This document shows, piece by piece, positions 8,106 through 21,989 of a stretch of DNA of 64,000 nt (the stretch's first letter is position 1; each line of letters opens with the position of its first letter). Origin of the DNA: an uncultured SAR86 cluster bacterium (GTDB lineage: Bacteria; Pseudomonadota; Gammaproteobacteria; Magnimaribacterales; AG-339-G14); contig CABYXE010000001.1 of the NCBI GenBank assembly GCA_902522825.1, positions 186,001 through 250,000 of the forward strand. Direction: 5' to 3'. The position numbers and the translations under genes are program-made. The notes beneath the pieces were generated by a model. That model was not told the DNA's origin and searched no databases. It was given only the letters and a program-made list of their open reading frames with translations.

Positions 8106-9119
8106 TTATTTAAATCTGTTTTTATTGAGGGTATCGTTCAAAGTATTTATTGAGTCTTTGAGCAAGGTATTTAAAAATCTACTCAACTTGTCCTGAATTT
8201 TTTTCTTTGTTTCAAATTTAATTTCATAAACATCATGTTTTTTTGAAAAGTTCATTAAATACTCATCACTTGTTTGAATTTCATCTACTAATCCTACTTC
8301 TAATGCTTTGCTGCCTTCCCAAATTTCACCTGTAGCTACTTTAGAGATATCTAGATTAGGCCTATATTTGGATACATGCTCTTTGAACAGATCGTGTATC
8401 TCTTGAAGATCTTTTTTAAACTTCTCTCTACCTTCTTCAGACGTCTCGCCAAAAGTTGTAATTGTTCTCTTGTATTCTCCAGCAGTATGTAGCTCATAAT
8501 CAACATCTAGTTTTTTAAGAATTTTACTGAAATTAGGTATTGCTGCTACAACTCCAATTGATCCTATTATTGCAAAGGGGGCTGAAACAATTTTATTTGC
8601 TACACATGCCATCATATAACCACCTGATGCAGCTACTTTATCGACACAAGCAGTAAGTTTAATGCCTGCATCTCTAATTCTTTTTAACTGAGCAGCCGCC
8701 AAACCGTATCCTATAACTGTGCCTCCGGCACTTTCTAAATTTAATACTATTTCTTCACATTTAGTTTCGCTCTGAAGGATTGCACTAATCTCTTCTTTAA
8801 GATTCTCTACATTAGATGCCTCAATATCACCTTGAAAATTCAATACATATACTGGTTTCTTTTTAGATTTAACTTTTGATTTTTTTTCTTTCTTTAAAGA
8901 TTTTCTTAATTTTTTCTTTTCATCTTTATTCATCGTCAAGACCTTCAATGAGTTAGCCATTGATTGGTATCGCTTTGTTAAGTTTTTTATTTTTAAAGAT
9001 TCGCCTGTTTCAGGAGCTTGGCGCATCGAAGACACAAGAAAAAAAACAGGGATAAAGATTAATACAATTATAGTAATTGCCTTTAAAACAAAAAAACCGT
9101 ACGAGATTAATAATTCCAT
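8106..9119 (-). CDS. sohB: SohB-type S49 inner membrane peptidase
   Basis: N-terminal TM, NLESAGGTVIGYGLAAAQL, DKVAASGGYMMACVANKIVSAPFAIIGSIGVV. Confidence 0.93.
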   Translation of the reverse strand: MELLISYGFFVLKAITIIVLIFIPVFFLVSSMRQAPETGESLKIKNLTKRYQSMANSLKVLTMNKDEKKKLRKSLKKEKKSKVKSKKKPVYVLNFQGDIEASNVENLKEEISAILQSETKCEEIVLNLESAGGTVIGYGLAAAQLKRIRDAGIKLTACVDKVAASGGYMMACVANKIVSAPFAIIGSIGVVAAIPNFSKILKKLDVDYELHTAGEYKRTITTFGETSEEGREKFKKDLQEIHDLFKEHVSKYRPNLDISKVATGEIWEGSKALEVGLVDEIQTSDEYLMNFSKKHDVYEIKFETKKKIQDKLSRFLNTLLKDSINTLNDTLNKNRFK

Positions 9120-9182
9120 AATATTAGAAGTTAAATTGAGGTTTGATTCTATCAGTATTAATTAATTTTTGAATTAAAAAGA

Positions 9183-10451
9183 CTAAAGCAATTTTTTATT
9201 ATTCATATAAGGTTTAAGAACATCAGGAATAGAAACAGTTCCATCTTCGTTTTGATAGTTTTCTAAGATTGCAGCCATGGTTCTTCCAATTGCTAAACCA
9301 GATCCATTCAGCGTATGACAAAGAACATTTTTTTTATTCTTTTTAATCCTAATTTTCATTCTTCTAGATTGAAAATCTCTAAAATTACTACATGATGAAA
9401 TTTCTCTATATTTATTTTGACTTGGAAGCCAAACCTCAAGGTCATAGGTTAAATTCGAAGAAAAGCCAATATCCTTTGAACAAAGAATTACTTTTCTAAA
9501 TGGCAATTTAAGCAAGCTAAGGATATTTTCAGCATGAGAAGTAAGAATTTCCAGTTGCTCGTCGGAATCTTCCGGATCTGTGAATCTTACAAGCTCAACC
9601 TTTTCAAATTGATGCTGACGTATAATGCCTTTTGTGTCTAAACCGTAACTTCCAGCTTCGCTCCTAAAGCAAGGAGTATGGCAGACATATGAAATAGGAA
9701 GCTTATTGGATTCAAGAATTTCATTTCTGTGATAGTTTGTAACAGGAACTTCGGCAGTTGGAATAAGATATAAATCCTGCTCCTCGTCATCAATTTTGAA
9801 TTGATCTTCTTCAAATTTTGGTAATTGTCCTGTGCCAGTTAAAGATTCAGAATTAACTATCAAAGGAACGTAAATTTCTTTGTAGCCATGCTCCCTAGTG
9901 TGAATATCTAACATAAAATTAATTAGAGCTCTATTTAAAAGCGCAAGTGAATCTTTAAAAACTACAAATCTTGATTTAGCAATTTTTGAAGCAGCTTCAA
10001 AATCCATTCCATCACTAAGCAACCCAAGCTCTTGGTGATCTTTAATCTCAAAACTAAAATTTCTTATTGATCCATTTTTTTTAATTACCTTATTATCTGC
10101 CTCAGAACTTCCTAGAGGAACTTTTTTATTTAGGAGGTTGGGGATAGTTAGCAGAAAACGATTTAATTCAAGTTGAATTTGATCTAATTCATTTTTTTTT
10201 AATTTCAAATCTCCAGAGTTTTTGGAAGCTTGTGCTTTAACTTTAGAAATGTCCTTTTTATCTTTTTGTAATTTTCCAATTTCGCGAGCTAACTTATTTT
10301 GCTCTTCCTGTAATTGCTCGGTTTCAACCTGAACTTTCTTTCTTTTTTTTTCAGCTTTTAACCAGAATTTTTCATCGAGTTCAAAACCTCTTTTAATTAA
10401 ATTTTCTCTAGTATCTGAAAAATGTTTTTTTAAATTCTGAATATCAATCAT
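9183..10451 (-). CDS. serS: Seryl-tRNA synthetase
   Basis: MIDIQNLKK coiled-coil N-term, LTGTGQLPKFEEDQF, FRSEAGSYGLDTKGIIRQHQFEKVELV, NGSGLAIGRTMAAILENYQ. Confidence 0.97.
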   Translation of the reverse strand: MIDIQNLKKHFSDTRENLIKRGFELDEKFWLKAEKKRKKVQVETEQLQEEQNKLAREIGKLQKDKKDISKVKAQASKNSGDLKLKKNELDQIQLELNRFLLTIPNLLNKKVPLGSSEADNKVIKKNGSIRNFSFEIKDHQELGLLSDGMDFEAASKIAKSRFVVFKDSLALLNRALINFMLDIHTREHGYKEIYVPLIVNSESLTGTGQLPKFEEDQFKIDDEEQDLYLIPTAEVPVTNYHRNEILESNKLPISYVCHTPCFRSEAGSYGLDTKGIIRQHQFEKVELVRFTDPEDSDEQLEILTSHAENILSLLKLPFRKVILCSKDIGFSSNLTYDLEVWLPSQNKYREISSCSNFRDFQSRRMKIRIKKNKKNVLCHTLNGSGLAIGRTMAAILENYQNEDGTVSIPDVLKPYMNNKKLL

Positions 10452-11047
10452 TTTAATCCAAGGAAATAAGATCTTTCACTTCGTAATTATAACTAAATAC
10501 AGACGACGATAGTTTTGGATTAGCAACAAAATTAGAAATTGAGATAGTACTTTTTTTTCCAAATGCATCTTGATATTCAACTTTTTTTAAAAAAATTTCA
10601 TCAAAAAAAATTTCGATGTTAGAAATGTAAGTTTTATCTTTGGGTTCAATTTTACAAGAATCAATATCGCAATCGAATTTGGAAAAATTTAGACATATGC
10701 TTTTTTCATCTTCAAGAAGAAAAGCTGCAGGAATCTGATTAATTATTTTTTCCTTCTTATATTTAACTGCTTGATCTAAGTCATAATCAATCCGGTATAC
10801 CGAATTTTTATTTATTAAAATTTCTGATTCAATAAAAGTAGGATTTAAATTAGAAACTTTTAAAAAGAATGGTTTTTTTAGAATAATTTTTCCAAAAATT
10901 GTTTCTCTTTCCTTGCTCTCAAATGTTTGGGAAAAATCTGCGCTATAAAATGTTTTCTTAGAAAAATTTGATAATTTATTGTTCTCCCCTAAACAACTTC
11001 CAAAAAGATTAAGTGTAAAAATAAAAAAAAATAAAGATAAATAGGAT

Positions 11048-14405
<3,358 letters not shown>

Positions 14406-14426
14406 ATTTCATCAGTCAAAAATAAA

Positions 14427-15146
14427 ATGAATAACTATAAAAATATTTTAGTTAATACAAAATCTAGTGTGTGCTTTATATCTTTGAATAAGTCAAAAAA
14501 ATTAAATGCTTTAAGTTCTCTTGCCTTGAAAGAAATTACCAAGGTGTGTAATGAAGTAGCTAAAAATAAAAAAATAAAGATCGTTGTAATTTCCTCTACT
14601 TCAGAAAACTTTTCAGCGGGTGCTGATATAGCAGAAGCAAACAAAAATAAATCTTTTGAGGATCATTGGCATGAAAATGCTGGTAGAAATTGTGTAGACT
14701 CGATAATAAATTTACCTCAACTATCAATTTGCTTGATTGAAGGTTATTGCCTTGGAGGTGGAGCCGTAATTGCTAGCGCGTGTGATTTTAGAATAGCCAA
14801 TGAAAATTCTTCCATAGGTTATCCCGAAATCGAACTTGGTATGAATTTAAGTTGGCTTGGCTTGCCCTTGGCTATAGAAGCAGTTGGTCTTTCTGAAGCG
14901 AAGCATATGATTTTAAGCGGAGAAAAATTCAGTGCTAAAGAAATGTTCAGTAAAGGTTTTTTAAACGAAGTTTTTAAACCAAGCGAGAAGGATGCATGTT
15001 TAAAAAAATGGGTTAATAAATTTAAGAATATGCCTGGTTTACAACTTAAGATGATTAAGAAAAGTGCCAACGAGTTAGCTTATGCGGAGGCAAAAGCGAC
15101 AATGCACATGGAATTCGATCAGTTTTTACTATCTAGAAAAAATTAG
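14427..15146 (+). CDS. Enoyl-CoA hydratase/isomerase family protein
   Basis: Crotonase fold motifs ENFSAGADIAEA, EGYCLGGGAVIASACDFRIA. Confidence 0.9.
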   Translation: MNNYKNILVNTKSSVCFISLNKSKKLNALSSLALKEITKVCNEVAKNKKIKIVVISSTSENFSAGADIAEANKNKSFEDHWHENAGRNCVDSIINLPQLSICLIEGYCLGGGAVIASACDFRIANENSSIGYPEIELGMNLSWLGLPLAIEAVGLSEAKHMILSGEKFSAKEMFSKGFLNEVFKPSEKDACLKKWVNKFKNMPGLQLKMIKKSANELAYAEAKATMHMEFDQFLLSRKN

Positions 15147-16120
15147 AAGCTTTCTAATCTTGACTTCGCTTCATCGTATTCAGATACCATTTGGTTTACT
15201 GCATCTTCTACTGAAGGAGCATCCTTAATTGATCCAATACCTTGACCGGAACCCCAAATATCTTTCCATGCTTTGGATGAGTTATCCTTCTTTGCTATAG
15301 CTGAGGTACTAAAATTCATATCGTCTTTACTTCCGGACATATGTTCATCTGGATTTAATCCTGCCGCCTCGACGCTAGGTCTTAAATAATTTCCGTTTAC
15401 GCCTGTAAAAGTAGCACTATACATAATGTCGTCTGCGGTGCTATCAATAATCATTTGTTTGTAACCTGGAGAAGCATTAGCTTCCTCTGTTGCAATAAAC
15501 TTGGTTCCAACGTAAGCAAAATCTGCGCCGAGAGCCAATGCAGACAAGACAGATGATCCCTCGGAAATACTTCCTGAAAGAGCGAGTGGTCCATCAAAAA
15601 ATTCTCGCACCTCTCGAACTAATGCAAAAGGACTCAAAGTACCAGCATGTCCTCCTGCTCCTGCACAAACTAAAATTAATCCGTCAGCTCCTTCGGATAG
15701 AGCTTTTTTTGCATGGCGAATATTAATAACATCATGCATTACCACTCCTCCATAGCTATGCACTGCTTCCGTTACGAATCTTGGGGCTCTTAGACTTGTA
15801 ATTATTATTGGAACTTTATGTTTTACACAAACTTCCATATCGTGTTCTAAACGATCGTTGGAACTATGACATATTTGATTTACTGCAAAAGGGGCAACTT
15901 TTTTTTCAGGATTAGCCTTTTTGTATTCTTCTAATTCTTTAGATATCTTTTCAATCCACACCTCTAACTGGTCTGCAGGTCTTGCATTTAAAGCCGGAAA
16001 AGAGCCAACAATTCCTGCTTTACATTGAGCTATTACTAGCTCTGGATAAGAAACCGTAAAAAGCGGAGCGCCTATTACAGGAATTCTTGTATTATTTTTT
16101 AAAAGTTCTCTAATATCCAT
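15143..16120 (-). CDS. Nitronate monooxygenase-like flavin oxidoreductase
   Basis: IPVIGAPLFTVS, VCAGAGGHAGTLSPFALV, ALGADFAYVGTKFIATEEA. Confidence 0.88.
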   Translation of the reverse strand: MDIRELLKNNTRIPVIGAPLFTVSYPELVIAQCKAGIVGSFPALNARPADQLEVWIEKISKELEEYKKANPEKKVAPFAVNQICHSSNDRLEHDMEVCVKHKVPIIITSLRAPRFVTEAVHSYGGVVMHDVINIRHAKKALSEGADGLILVCAGAGGHAGTLSPFALVREVREFFDGPLALSGSISEGSSVLSALALGADFAYVGTKFIATEEANASPGYKQMIIDSTADDIMYSATFTGVNGNYLRPSVEAAGLNPDEHMSGSKDDMNFSTSAIAKKDNSSKAWKDIWGSGQGIGSIKDAPSVEDAVNQMVSEYDEAKSRLESF

Positions 16121-16251
16121 TATTGTGATGCCACCCAGAAAACAACCATTGCTGTAACAGTAAGCATGATAATTACCGCAACTAAAGCATCGACTTTACT
16201 GTCTGCATTTGCGGCTTTTTCGTCAAACTTTACTTCTTGATTTTCTTCCAT
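16120..16251 (-). CDS. Small single-TM protein, 43 aa
   Basis: MEENQEVKFDEKAANADSKVDALVAVIIMLTVTAMVVFWVASQ*; sits between acuI-like and NMO-like genes with TAATG stop/start overlap; absent from ORF track because of its size. Confidence 0.7.
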   Translation of the reverse strand: MEENQEVKFDEKAANADSKVDALVAVIIMLTVTAMVVFWVASQ

Positions 16252-16253
16252 GA

Positions 16254-17237
16254 TTAATTTTTTATTCTTATTCTACCGACTTGTTCGCCTTTAAGAATTT
16301 TTTCTATTTCTAAATCTAATTCGTCAAGACCAATATCTTTTATTTGATCATTTATTTTTTCTAGTTTCCAGTCAGTGGCAAAATTATGCCATATTTCTTT
16401 TTTTACTTCGATTAATGTTTCAGCGGAATCGATACCAAGAAGAGATAATCCTCTCAAGATAAATGGAAAGATACTTGTATTCAAATTAATGCCACCTACC
16501 ATTCCACAGCATGCAATTGCTGCTCGTTGATGAGTCGCAGTGATTAGATTAGATAAAATATCGCTTCCGACTGCGTCAACTCCACCTGCCCATCTGGGTT
16601 TAGATAAAGGACTTTTCATCTCACCTTCAAATTCTGATCTATTGATTACTTCTTTTGCTCCTAAAGACAAAAGAAGATCTGTTTGATTTTCTTTTCCTGT
16701 AATTGCGATTACATCAAATCCAAGTTTAGATAAAAGCATGACTGCTACGGTACCAACTCCACCAGTTGCTCCAGTTACAAAAATATCACCATCTTCAGGT
16801 TTAATTCCATTGAGTAATATTTTTCTTACGCAAAGTCCAGCTGTTAACCCAGCTGTTCCAAATGCCATTGACTCTTCTAAACTAAAATTATCGGGTTTTT
16901 TAATGATCCACTCTTTGGGCACTCTAATATATTGTGAAAATCCCCCTGAGGTGTTCATGCCAAGGTCATAGCCGGTAACAATGACTTCGTCACCATTTGA
17001 AAAATGATCAAGATTTGACTCTTCCACTATGCCTGCAGCATCAATGCCAGGAGAGTGAGGGTAATTTCTTGATACTCCTTTATTACCCGAAGCAGAAAGA
17101 GCATCTTTATAATTTAAAGACGAGAAAAGAACCTTTATTAAGACGTCTCCAGCAGGTAGATCGTTTAAAGAACGTTCTTGTATGCTTGAAGTGAAACCTT
17201 TTTCGGTTTCTTCGGTTACAAATGCTTTGAAATTCAT
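16254..17237 (-). CDS. acuI: Acrylyl-CoA reductase AcuI/YhdH family oxidoreductase
   Basis: SSLNYKDALSASG, HSPGIDAAGIVEES, FGTAGLTAGLCV, VTGATGGVGTVAVMLL. Confidence 0.88.
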   Translation of the reverse strand: MNFKAFVTEETEKGFTSSIQERSLNDLPAGDVLIKVLFSSLNYKDALSASGNKGVSRNYPHSPGIDAAGIVEESNLDHFSNGDEVIVTGYDLGMNTSGGFSQYIRVPKEWIIKKPDNFSLEESMAFGTAGLTAGLCVRKILLNGIKPEDGDIFVTGATGGVGTVAVMLLSKLGFDVIAITGKENQTDLLLSLGAKEVINRSEFEGEMKSPLSKPRWAGGVDAVGSDILSNLITATHQRAAIACCGMVGGINLNTSIFPFILRGLSLLGIDSAETLIEVKKEIWHNFATDWKLEKINDQIKDIGLDELDLEIEKILKGEQVGRIRIKN

Positions 17238-17455
17238 GATTTAAATTTTTAAGGGCTCATTTAACATTAAATAAAAAAAATAAGATACTTTAAGTTTATC
17301 TATGCTTTAAATTAGATCACGTCCTTAAATCAAACTATCTAAACGCACTTAAATTGAGCATTTAATAAATCAAATTTATTTTTTGGCAAAATATAAGGTT
17401 CTATTTTCTCCGGTTTAATTGACTCTTATTTATTAATTAATAAACAGGAGATGTA

Positions 17456-18070
17456 ATGAATAAATTTAAACTATTAATAGTTAGTATCTCTTTGATTCTT
17501 GCTTCAGGAATTGCATCAGCAGCATCAGTTTCTGCTAATGCGACTTTACAAAGCGACTACACATGGAGAGGAATGACTCAAAACAATGGAGATGCATCTA
17601 TAAACGGTGGATTAGACGTTGAGTTTGATTCTGGTTTTTACGTTGGAACTTGGGCTGCAGCAGTTGGATCAGGTGCTGAGGTAGATTACTACGGTGGTCT
17701 TGCAGGTGAAATGGGCAATATTTCTTATGACATTGGTTATATCAAATTTGACTATCCTGCTTTAACAGGTACTGACAATGTTGACTTTGAAGAAGCCTAC
17801 TTAGGTCTTGGTATTGGTGATTTTGGATTTTCTTTCGCATCAGGACAAGATTCAGCTAGTGATAACATTGAGATATCCTATGGTTTCGGTGATTTTGGAT
17901 TTGCTTACGGTGAATACGATGACACAGGCGACTATTTTTACTTAACTTATGGTTTCGAACTTGGAGATTTTGCTTTAACGGTTGGTTACACGGAATTTGA
18001 TGACGATCCTGATACTGCAGCTATGACAGCAGATGAAGACGCCTTCTTCCTTGACATAACCCTTCTGTAA
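17456..18070 (+). CDS. TorF family putative porin (paralog 1)
   Basis: Signal peptide; VSANATLQSDYTWRGMTQNNGDASINGGLDVEF...FYVGTWAA (Gcw_chp/TorF type). Confidence 0.88.
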   Translation: MNKFKLLIVSISLILASGIASAASVSANATLQSDYTWRGMTQNNGDASINGGLDVEFDSGFYVGTWAAAVGSGAEVDYYGGLAGEMGNISYDIGYIKFDYPALTGTDNVDFEEAYLGLGIGDFGFSFASGQDSASDNIEISYGFGDFGFAYGEYDDTGDYFYLTYGFELGDFALTVGYTEFDDDPDTAAMTADEDAFFLDITLL

Positions 18071-18090
18071 ATTTAAGTTTCATAATACCT

Positions 18091-18121
18091 AAAAACCCCC
18101 TTTTTTAAGGGGGTTTTTTTT
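18091..18121 (+). terminator. Rho-independent terminator
   Basis: AACCCCCTTTTTTAAGGGGGTTTTTTT downstream of the first TorF gene. Confidence 0.92.
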
Positions 18122-18290
18122 AAATAATTATTTATAAACCACAATATGTAGTGGTTTTCCGCATTTTTAAGTAGCACATTTGCTTGCAGAATGACAAAAA
18201 AGAGTATAACCATGATTACTGAATAACCCTTTTATTATAAATTTTATGTTTTAATAGCGACTTATTTATAAATTTATAAATGGAGAAGAT

Positions 18291-18947
18291 ATGAATAAAC
18301 TTAAATTAACGTTAATTGGTTTAGCTTTGGTATTTGTTTCCACATTTACTAATGCTATTTCAGTCTCTGGAAATGCGGCTATACAGACCGACTACATTTG
18401 GAGAGGAATGACTCAAAACGATGGACAAAACTCTGTCAACGTTGGCTTAGATGTCGACTTTGAAAATGGATTTTACGTCGGTACTTGGGGTGCAGCAGTC
18501 GATGTAGGTGCATCTACTCTTGAATTAGACTACTACGGTGGTTACACATTTGAAATGGGTGGCATTGGAGTCAATATTGGTGCTATTCAAGTTAAATACG
18601 ACCAAGAAAATACTAAGGATTTCTCGGAAAATTACGTAGCTTTATCTCTTCCAATGAATGTCGGACTTCATTATTCTGAAGGAGACGAATTGGGTGATTA
18701 TGCTGAGATAAGCTGGGGCATGGACCTTGAAACAGGATCAATTTCATTGGCTTATGGCGATATGGATAGCTCTAATGGTTCAATTGCTGCAAATACAGCT
18801 GATGGTGGATCTCATACTACTGTAGGTTACAGCATACCAGCTGGAAACTTTACAGTTGATCTTTCCTACAGTGACTTTCATGGAGACACTAACGCAAATG
18901 GAACTACGAATAACCAAGATGCAGTTGTTTTAACAATAAGCATGTAA
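18291..18947 (+). CDS. TorF family putative porin (paralog 2)
   Basis: Signal peptide; VSGNAAIQTDYIWRGMTQNDGQNSVNVGLDVDFENGFYVGTWGAAVD, clearly paralogous to 17456..18070. Confidence 0.88.
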   Translation: MNKLKLTLIGLALVFVSTFTNAISVSGNAAIQTDYIWRGMTQNDGQNSVNVGLDVDFENGFYVGTWGAAVDVGASTLELDYYGGYTFEMGGIGVNIGAIQVKYDQENTKDFSENYVALSLPMNVGLHYSEGDELGDYAEISWGMDLETGSISLAYGDMDSSNGSIAANTADGGSHTTVGYSIPAGNFTVDLSYSDFHGDTNANGTTNNQDAVVLTISM

Positions 18948-18966
18948 GTTAGTCTTATAACTTTTT

Positions 18967-18996
18967 AAAAACCTCTCTTCGGAGAGGTTTTTTTTC
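18967..18996 (+). terminator. Rho-independent terminator
   Basis: AAACCTCTC-TTCG-GAGAGGTTTTTTTT. Confidence 0.92.
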
Positions 18997-19002
18997 TCCC
19001 GC

Positions 19003-19938
19003 CTACTTAATAAAATCAAATAAATATTTAGCTACTTCAGTGGGTTGTCTGTATGTAATGTCATGCGTGCCCTCTTTAATTTCCCTAAAATGTACTTGAG
19101 GAACATCATTTTTTAAACTCTCATATCCAGAAATTGGAACCACTCCATCTAAGTCACCCCATATTACTTGTGTATTTATTTTATCTTTACCAATTTTTTT
19201 AAAAGCATCCGAAGAATCAGTCATATCAAAATTTCTAGCAGTAGATAATAAAGATTCAACAAAACCTTTATATAGGGTTTGTGGGATAAAGAAATCTTCA
19301 AACTCTTCTTGATTTATAGCTTTCGGATCATCGCTATTTTGGGTCTCTGATGCCGAAATTTTTTTATAAATTGATGGAAAAGCTTTGAATAAATAATCTC
19401 CTAATAGAGGAAACATAAAGAGTTTCATTACCCAATGAGGATCAGGAATATAACCAGCAGGGGCAATTAAATTTAAAGTTTTAATCTTTTCTTTATTTTG
19501 GTGAGCAAACATTGCTGCTATTGGGCCTCCCATAGAATAGCCAACTAGGTGAATATCTCCTGGCTCTTCTAAGAATTCTAATAACTCATTTAAAGTATCT
19601 ACGTAAAAATTTAAATTATATTTCTGATTTGGTCGATCAGAAAAACCCCTACCAAAATGATCGTAAGCTAAAACTCTCCTACCAGTCTTCAAGAGGTCTT
19701 CCATTATTCCATTCCAAACAAAACTTGGAGTAGAGAACCCATGAATCAAAACAATTATTTCATTAGAAGATAAAACTTCTGGTTCGTGCCAACGATAATA
19801 TATTTTTCCTTTAGATAATTTTGCATGATTTCCATAAAGAGGAATTTTTATCTTTTCTGGATTCTTCAGTTTTAAACTATTAAAAGCATAGGGAAAAATT
19901 ATTAAAGTGATAAAAATTATTATTGCTGTTAAAGTCAT
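19003..19938 (-). CDS. Alpha/beta hydrolase
   Basis: IVLIHGFSTPSFVW, VGYSMGGPIAAMFA, DG..P / GTHD catalytic region. Confidence 0.9.
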   Translation of the reverse strand: MTLTAIIIFITLIIFPYAFNSLKLKNPEKIKIPLYGNHAKLSKGKIYYRWHEPEVLSSNEIIVLIHGFSTPSFVWNGIMEDLLKTGRRVLAYDHFGRGFSDRPNQKYNLNFYVDTLNELLEFLEEPGDIHLVGYSMGGPIAAMFAHQNKEKIKTLNLIAPAGYIPDPHWVMKLFMFPLLGDYLFKAFPSIYKKISASETQNSDDPKAINQEEFEDFFIPQTLYKGFVESLLSTARNFDMTDSSDAFKKIGKDKINTQVIWGDLDGVVPISGYESLKNDVPQVHFREIKEGTHDITYRQPTEVAKYLFDFIK

Positions 19939-19976
19939 AACTCCTCCCCAGAAGACAATACAAGTAAAATTATTTT

Positions 19977-20702
19977 ATGCATTCATTTTTAAAAAGCAAA
20001 TTTCAAGGTTTTGTTCATAGAGGTGATACATCAAATTTTATTGAAAATACTTTGGAAGCTTTTAAATCTGCAAATGAGCTAGGATATAAATATTTAGAAA
20101 CTGATTTAAGAGAAACGAAAGACGGAAAAATAATTACATTTCACGATCCAAATTTAAAAAGAATTACCGGCTCAAATGTAACAATAAATCATACAAGTTT
20201 ATCTGAAATAAGAATGAGACGATTACCTGCTAGAGAATTTATTCCAACTATAGATGAGGTGCTAGAAGAATTTCCTAATTCTTTTTTTAATATGGATCTT
20301 AAAGTAAAAGGTATTGAAGAAAAGGTCCTAAAAAAGATTAAGTTCCATAATGCTATGGATAGGATATGTCTGGGCTCTTTTAATGCCAACGTAATAAGAA
20401 AAATTAATGCCCTTGAGCCAAAAATACTCACCTCAATGGGTTTATCGCAAGTTGCGATGTATAAATTTTTTAAAAAACCAAATAACTCAAAATTAATTCA
20501 AGTTCCTACTTCTTGGAAAGGAATAAAAATAATTACAAAAAAGTTTATCGAAAGACTTCATAATGATAATTTAAAAGTTCACGTTTGGACAATTAACGAT
20601 AAAATTGAAATGCAAAATTTAATCGATATTGGTGTCGATGGAATTATGACAGACAATGCCTCAGGGTTGATGGATGTAATGCGGAAAAATAATTTAGTTT
20701 AA
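19977..20702 (+). CDS. Glycerophosphodiester phosphodiesterase
   Basis: VHRGDTSNFIENTLEAF, ETDLRETKDGKIITFHDPNLKRIT, VWTINDK...GVDGIMTDN. Confidence 0.93.
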   Translation: MHSFLKSKFQGFVHRGDTSNFIENTLEAFKSANELGYKYLETDLRETKDGKIITFHDPNLKRITGSNVTINHTSLSEIRMRRLPAREFIPTIDEVLEEFPNSFFNMDLKVKGIEEKVLKKIKFHNAMDRICLGSFNANVIRKINALEPKILTSMGLSQVAMYKFFKKPNNSKLIQVPTSWKGIKIITKKFIERLHNDNLKVHVWTINDKIEMQNLIDIGVDGIMTDNASGLMDVMRKNNLV

Positions 20703-21955
20703 TATTTTGGAACCATCCAAAGTACCAATAGCCCAGGTATAAATAATAGTAACAAGCTTAAAATTCCATAATCAGGATTATCAAAAGTATAAGCAACCCA
20801 CCCTACTAAAATAGGCCCCAATACCACTGCAGATTTACCTACAAGATTATAGAAACCAAAAAATTCTGCTGATTTTTCTGCCGGAATCAATTGCGAAAAA
20901 ATAGTTCTGCTTATGGACTGAACTCCACCTTGAAAAAGGCCTATCGTGAAAGCTAGGAAGTAGAAACCTGAAATGTTAGTTATGAAGATACTAAAGATGG
21001 TTACAAAAATATAACCAATAATTCCGATAGAAAGCATTAGTTTTAAGCCAAACCTGTCACCAAGAATTCCATATAAAATTGTAGCTGGAAATCCGACAAA
21101 TTGAGTGATGATTAGAGCTAAAATCATATCTGATGCTTCTAAGCCAATATCTGCACCATAAGCCAAAGCCATTCTTACGATCGTATCGACGCCATCCATG
21201 TAAAGCCAATAAGCTAAAAGGAATAAAGATAATGTTTTATATTTTCTGATGTCTTTGAATGTTGAAAGCACTCTTTGAAAAGACTGTGTAATGAGATAAG
21301 TAATTTTTATCTCAATTTTATCCGATGAATTTTCCTTTACATATTTTAAGATTGGAATAGAAAAAAATCCCCACCAGACAGATACACTCAAAAAAGAAAA
21401 TAGCACCGCTTCCGTTATTGATTTAAGTCCAAAAAACTCTGGACTTTGATACATAGCAACATTTAAAACAAATAGAAAACCGCCTCCTAAATAACCTAAC
21501 GAGTATCCTAATGCTGAAACTCGATTTCTATTCTCAGTAGAAGAGACATTTATTAAAAGTGAGTCATAAAAAACATTTCCACCAGAAAATCCAATACAAG
21601 CAAAAATGTAAACTGACATTGCCGTTAGCCACATGCCTTGAGCAATAAAAAATAATGAGCCGGTTGTAATAATTCCCAAAAAGGCAAAAAGACCTAAAAA
21701 AAGTTTCTTTTTGTTAGTTATATCTGCAAGAGCGCCTAAAAAAGGCGCGATACAAACAATAGCTAATCCTGAAATAGAATTTGCTGTTCCAAGCCATGCT
21801 GAGCTTTCAGGACCTGACAACTCTCCAGCCCAATAACTTTTAAAAAAAATAGGAAAAAATCCAGCCATAACTGTTGTTGCAAAAGCGGAATTCGCCCAAT
21901 CATAAAGAGCCCAAGACAAGACTTCTTTGTTTATTATTTTTTTTTTAGAATTCAC
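20699..21955 (-). CDS. MFS transporter, UMF1/Atg22-like
   Basis: SWALYDWANSAFATTVMAGFFPIFFKSYWA N-terminal signature; 12 TM. Confidence 0.9.
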   Translation of the reverse strand: MNSKKKIINKEVLSWALYDWANSAFATTVMAGFFPIFFKSYWAGELSGPESSAWLGTANSISGLAIVCIAPFLGALADITNKKKLFLGLFAFLGIITTGSLFFIAQGMWLTAMSVYIFACIGFSGGNVFYDSLLINVSSTENRNRVSALGYSLGYLGGGFLFVLNVAMYQSPEFFGLKSITEAVLFSFLSVSVWWGFFSIPILKYVKENSSDKIEIKITYLITQSFQRVLSTFKDIRKYKTLSLFLLAYWLYMDGVDTIVRMALAYGADIGLEASDMILALIITQFVGFPATILYGILGDRFGLKLMLSIGIIGYIFVTIFSIFITNISGFYFLAFTIGLFQGGVQSISRTIFSQLIPAEKSAEFFGFYNLVGKSAVVLGPILVGWVAYTFDNPDYGILSLLLLFIPGLLVLWMVPKY

Positions 21956-21989
21956 TTTTGTTTTATTTTTTCTTAAGTATCATAATCCG

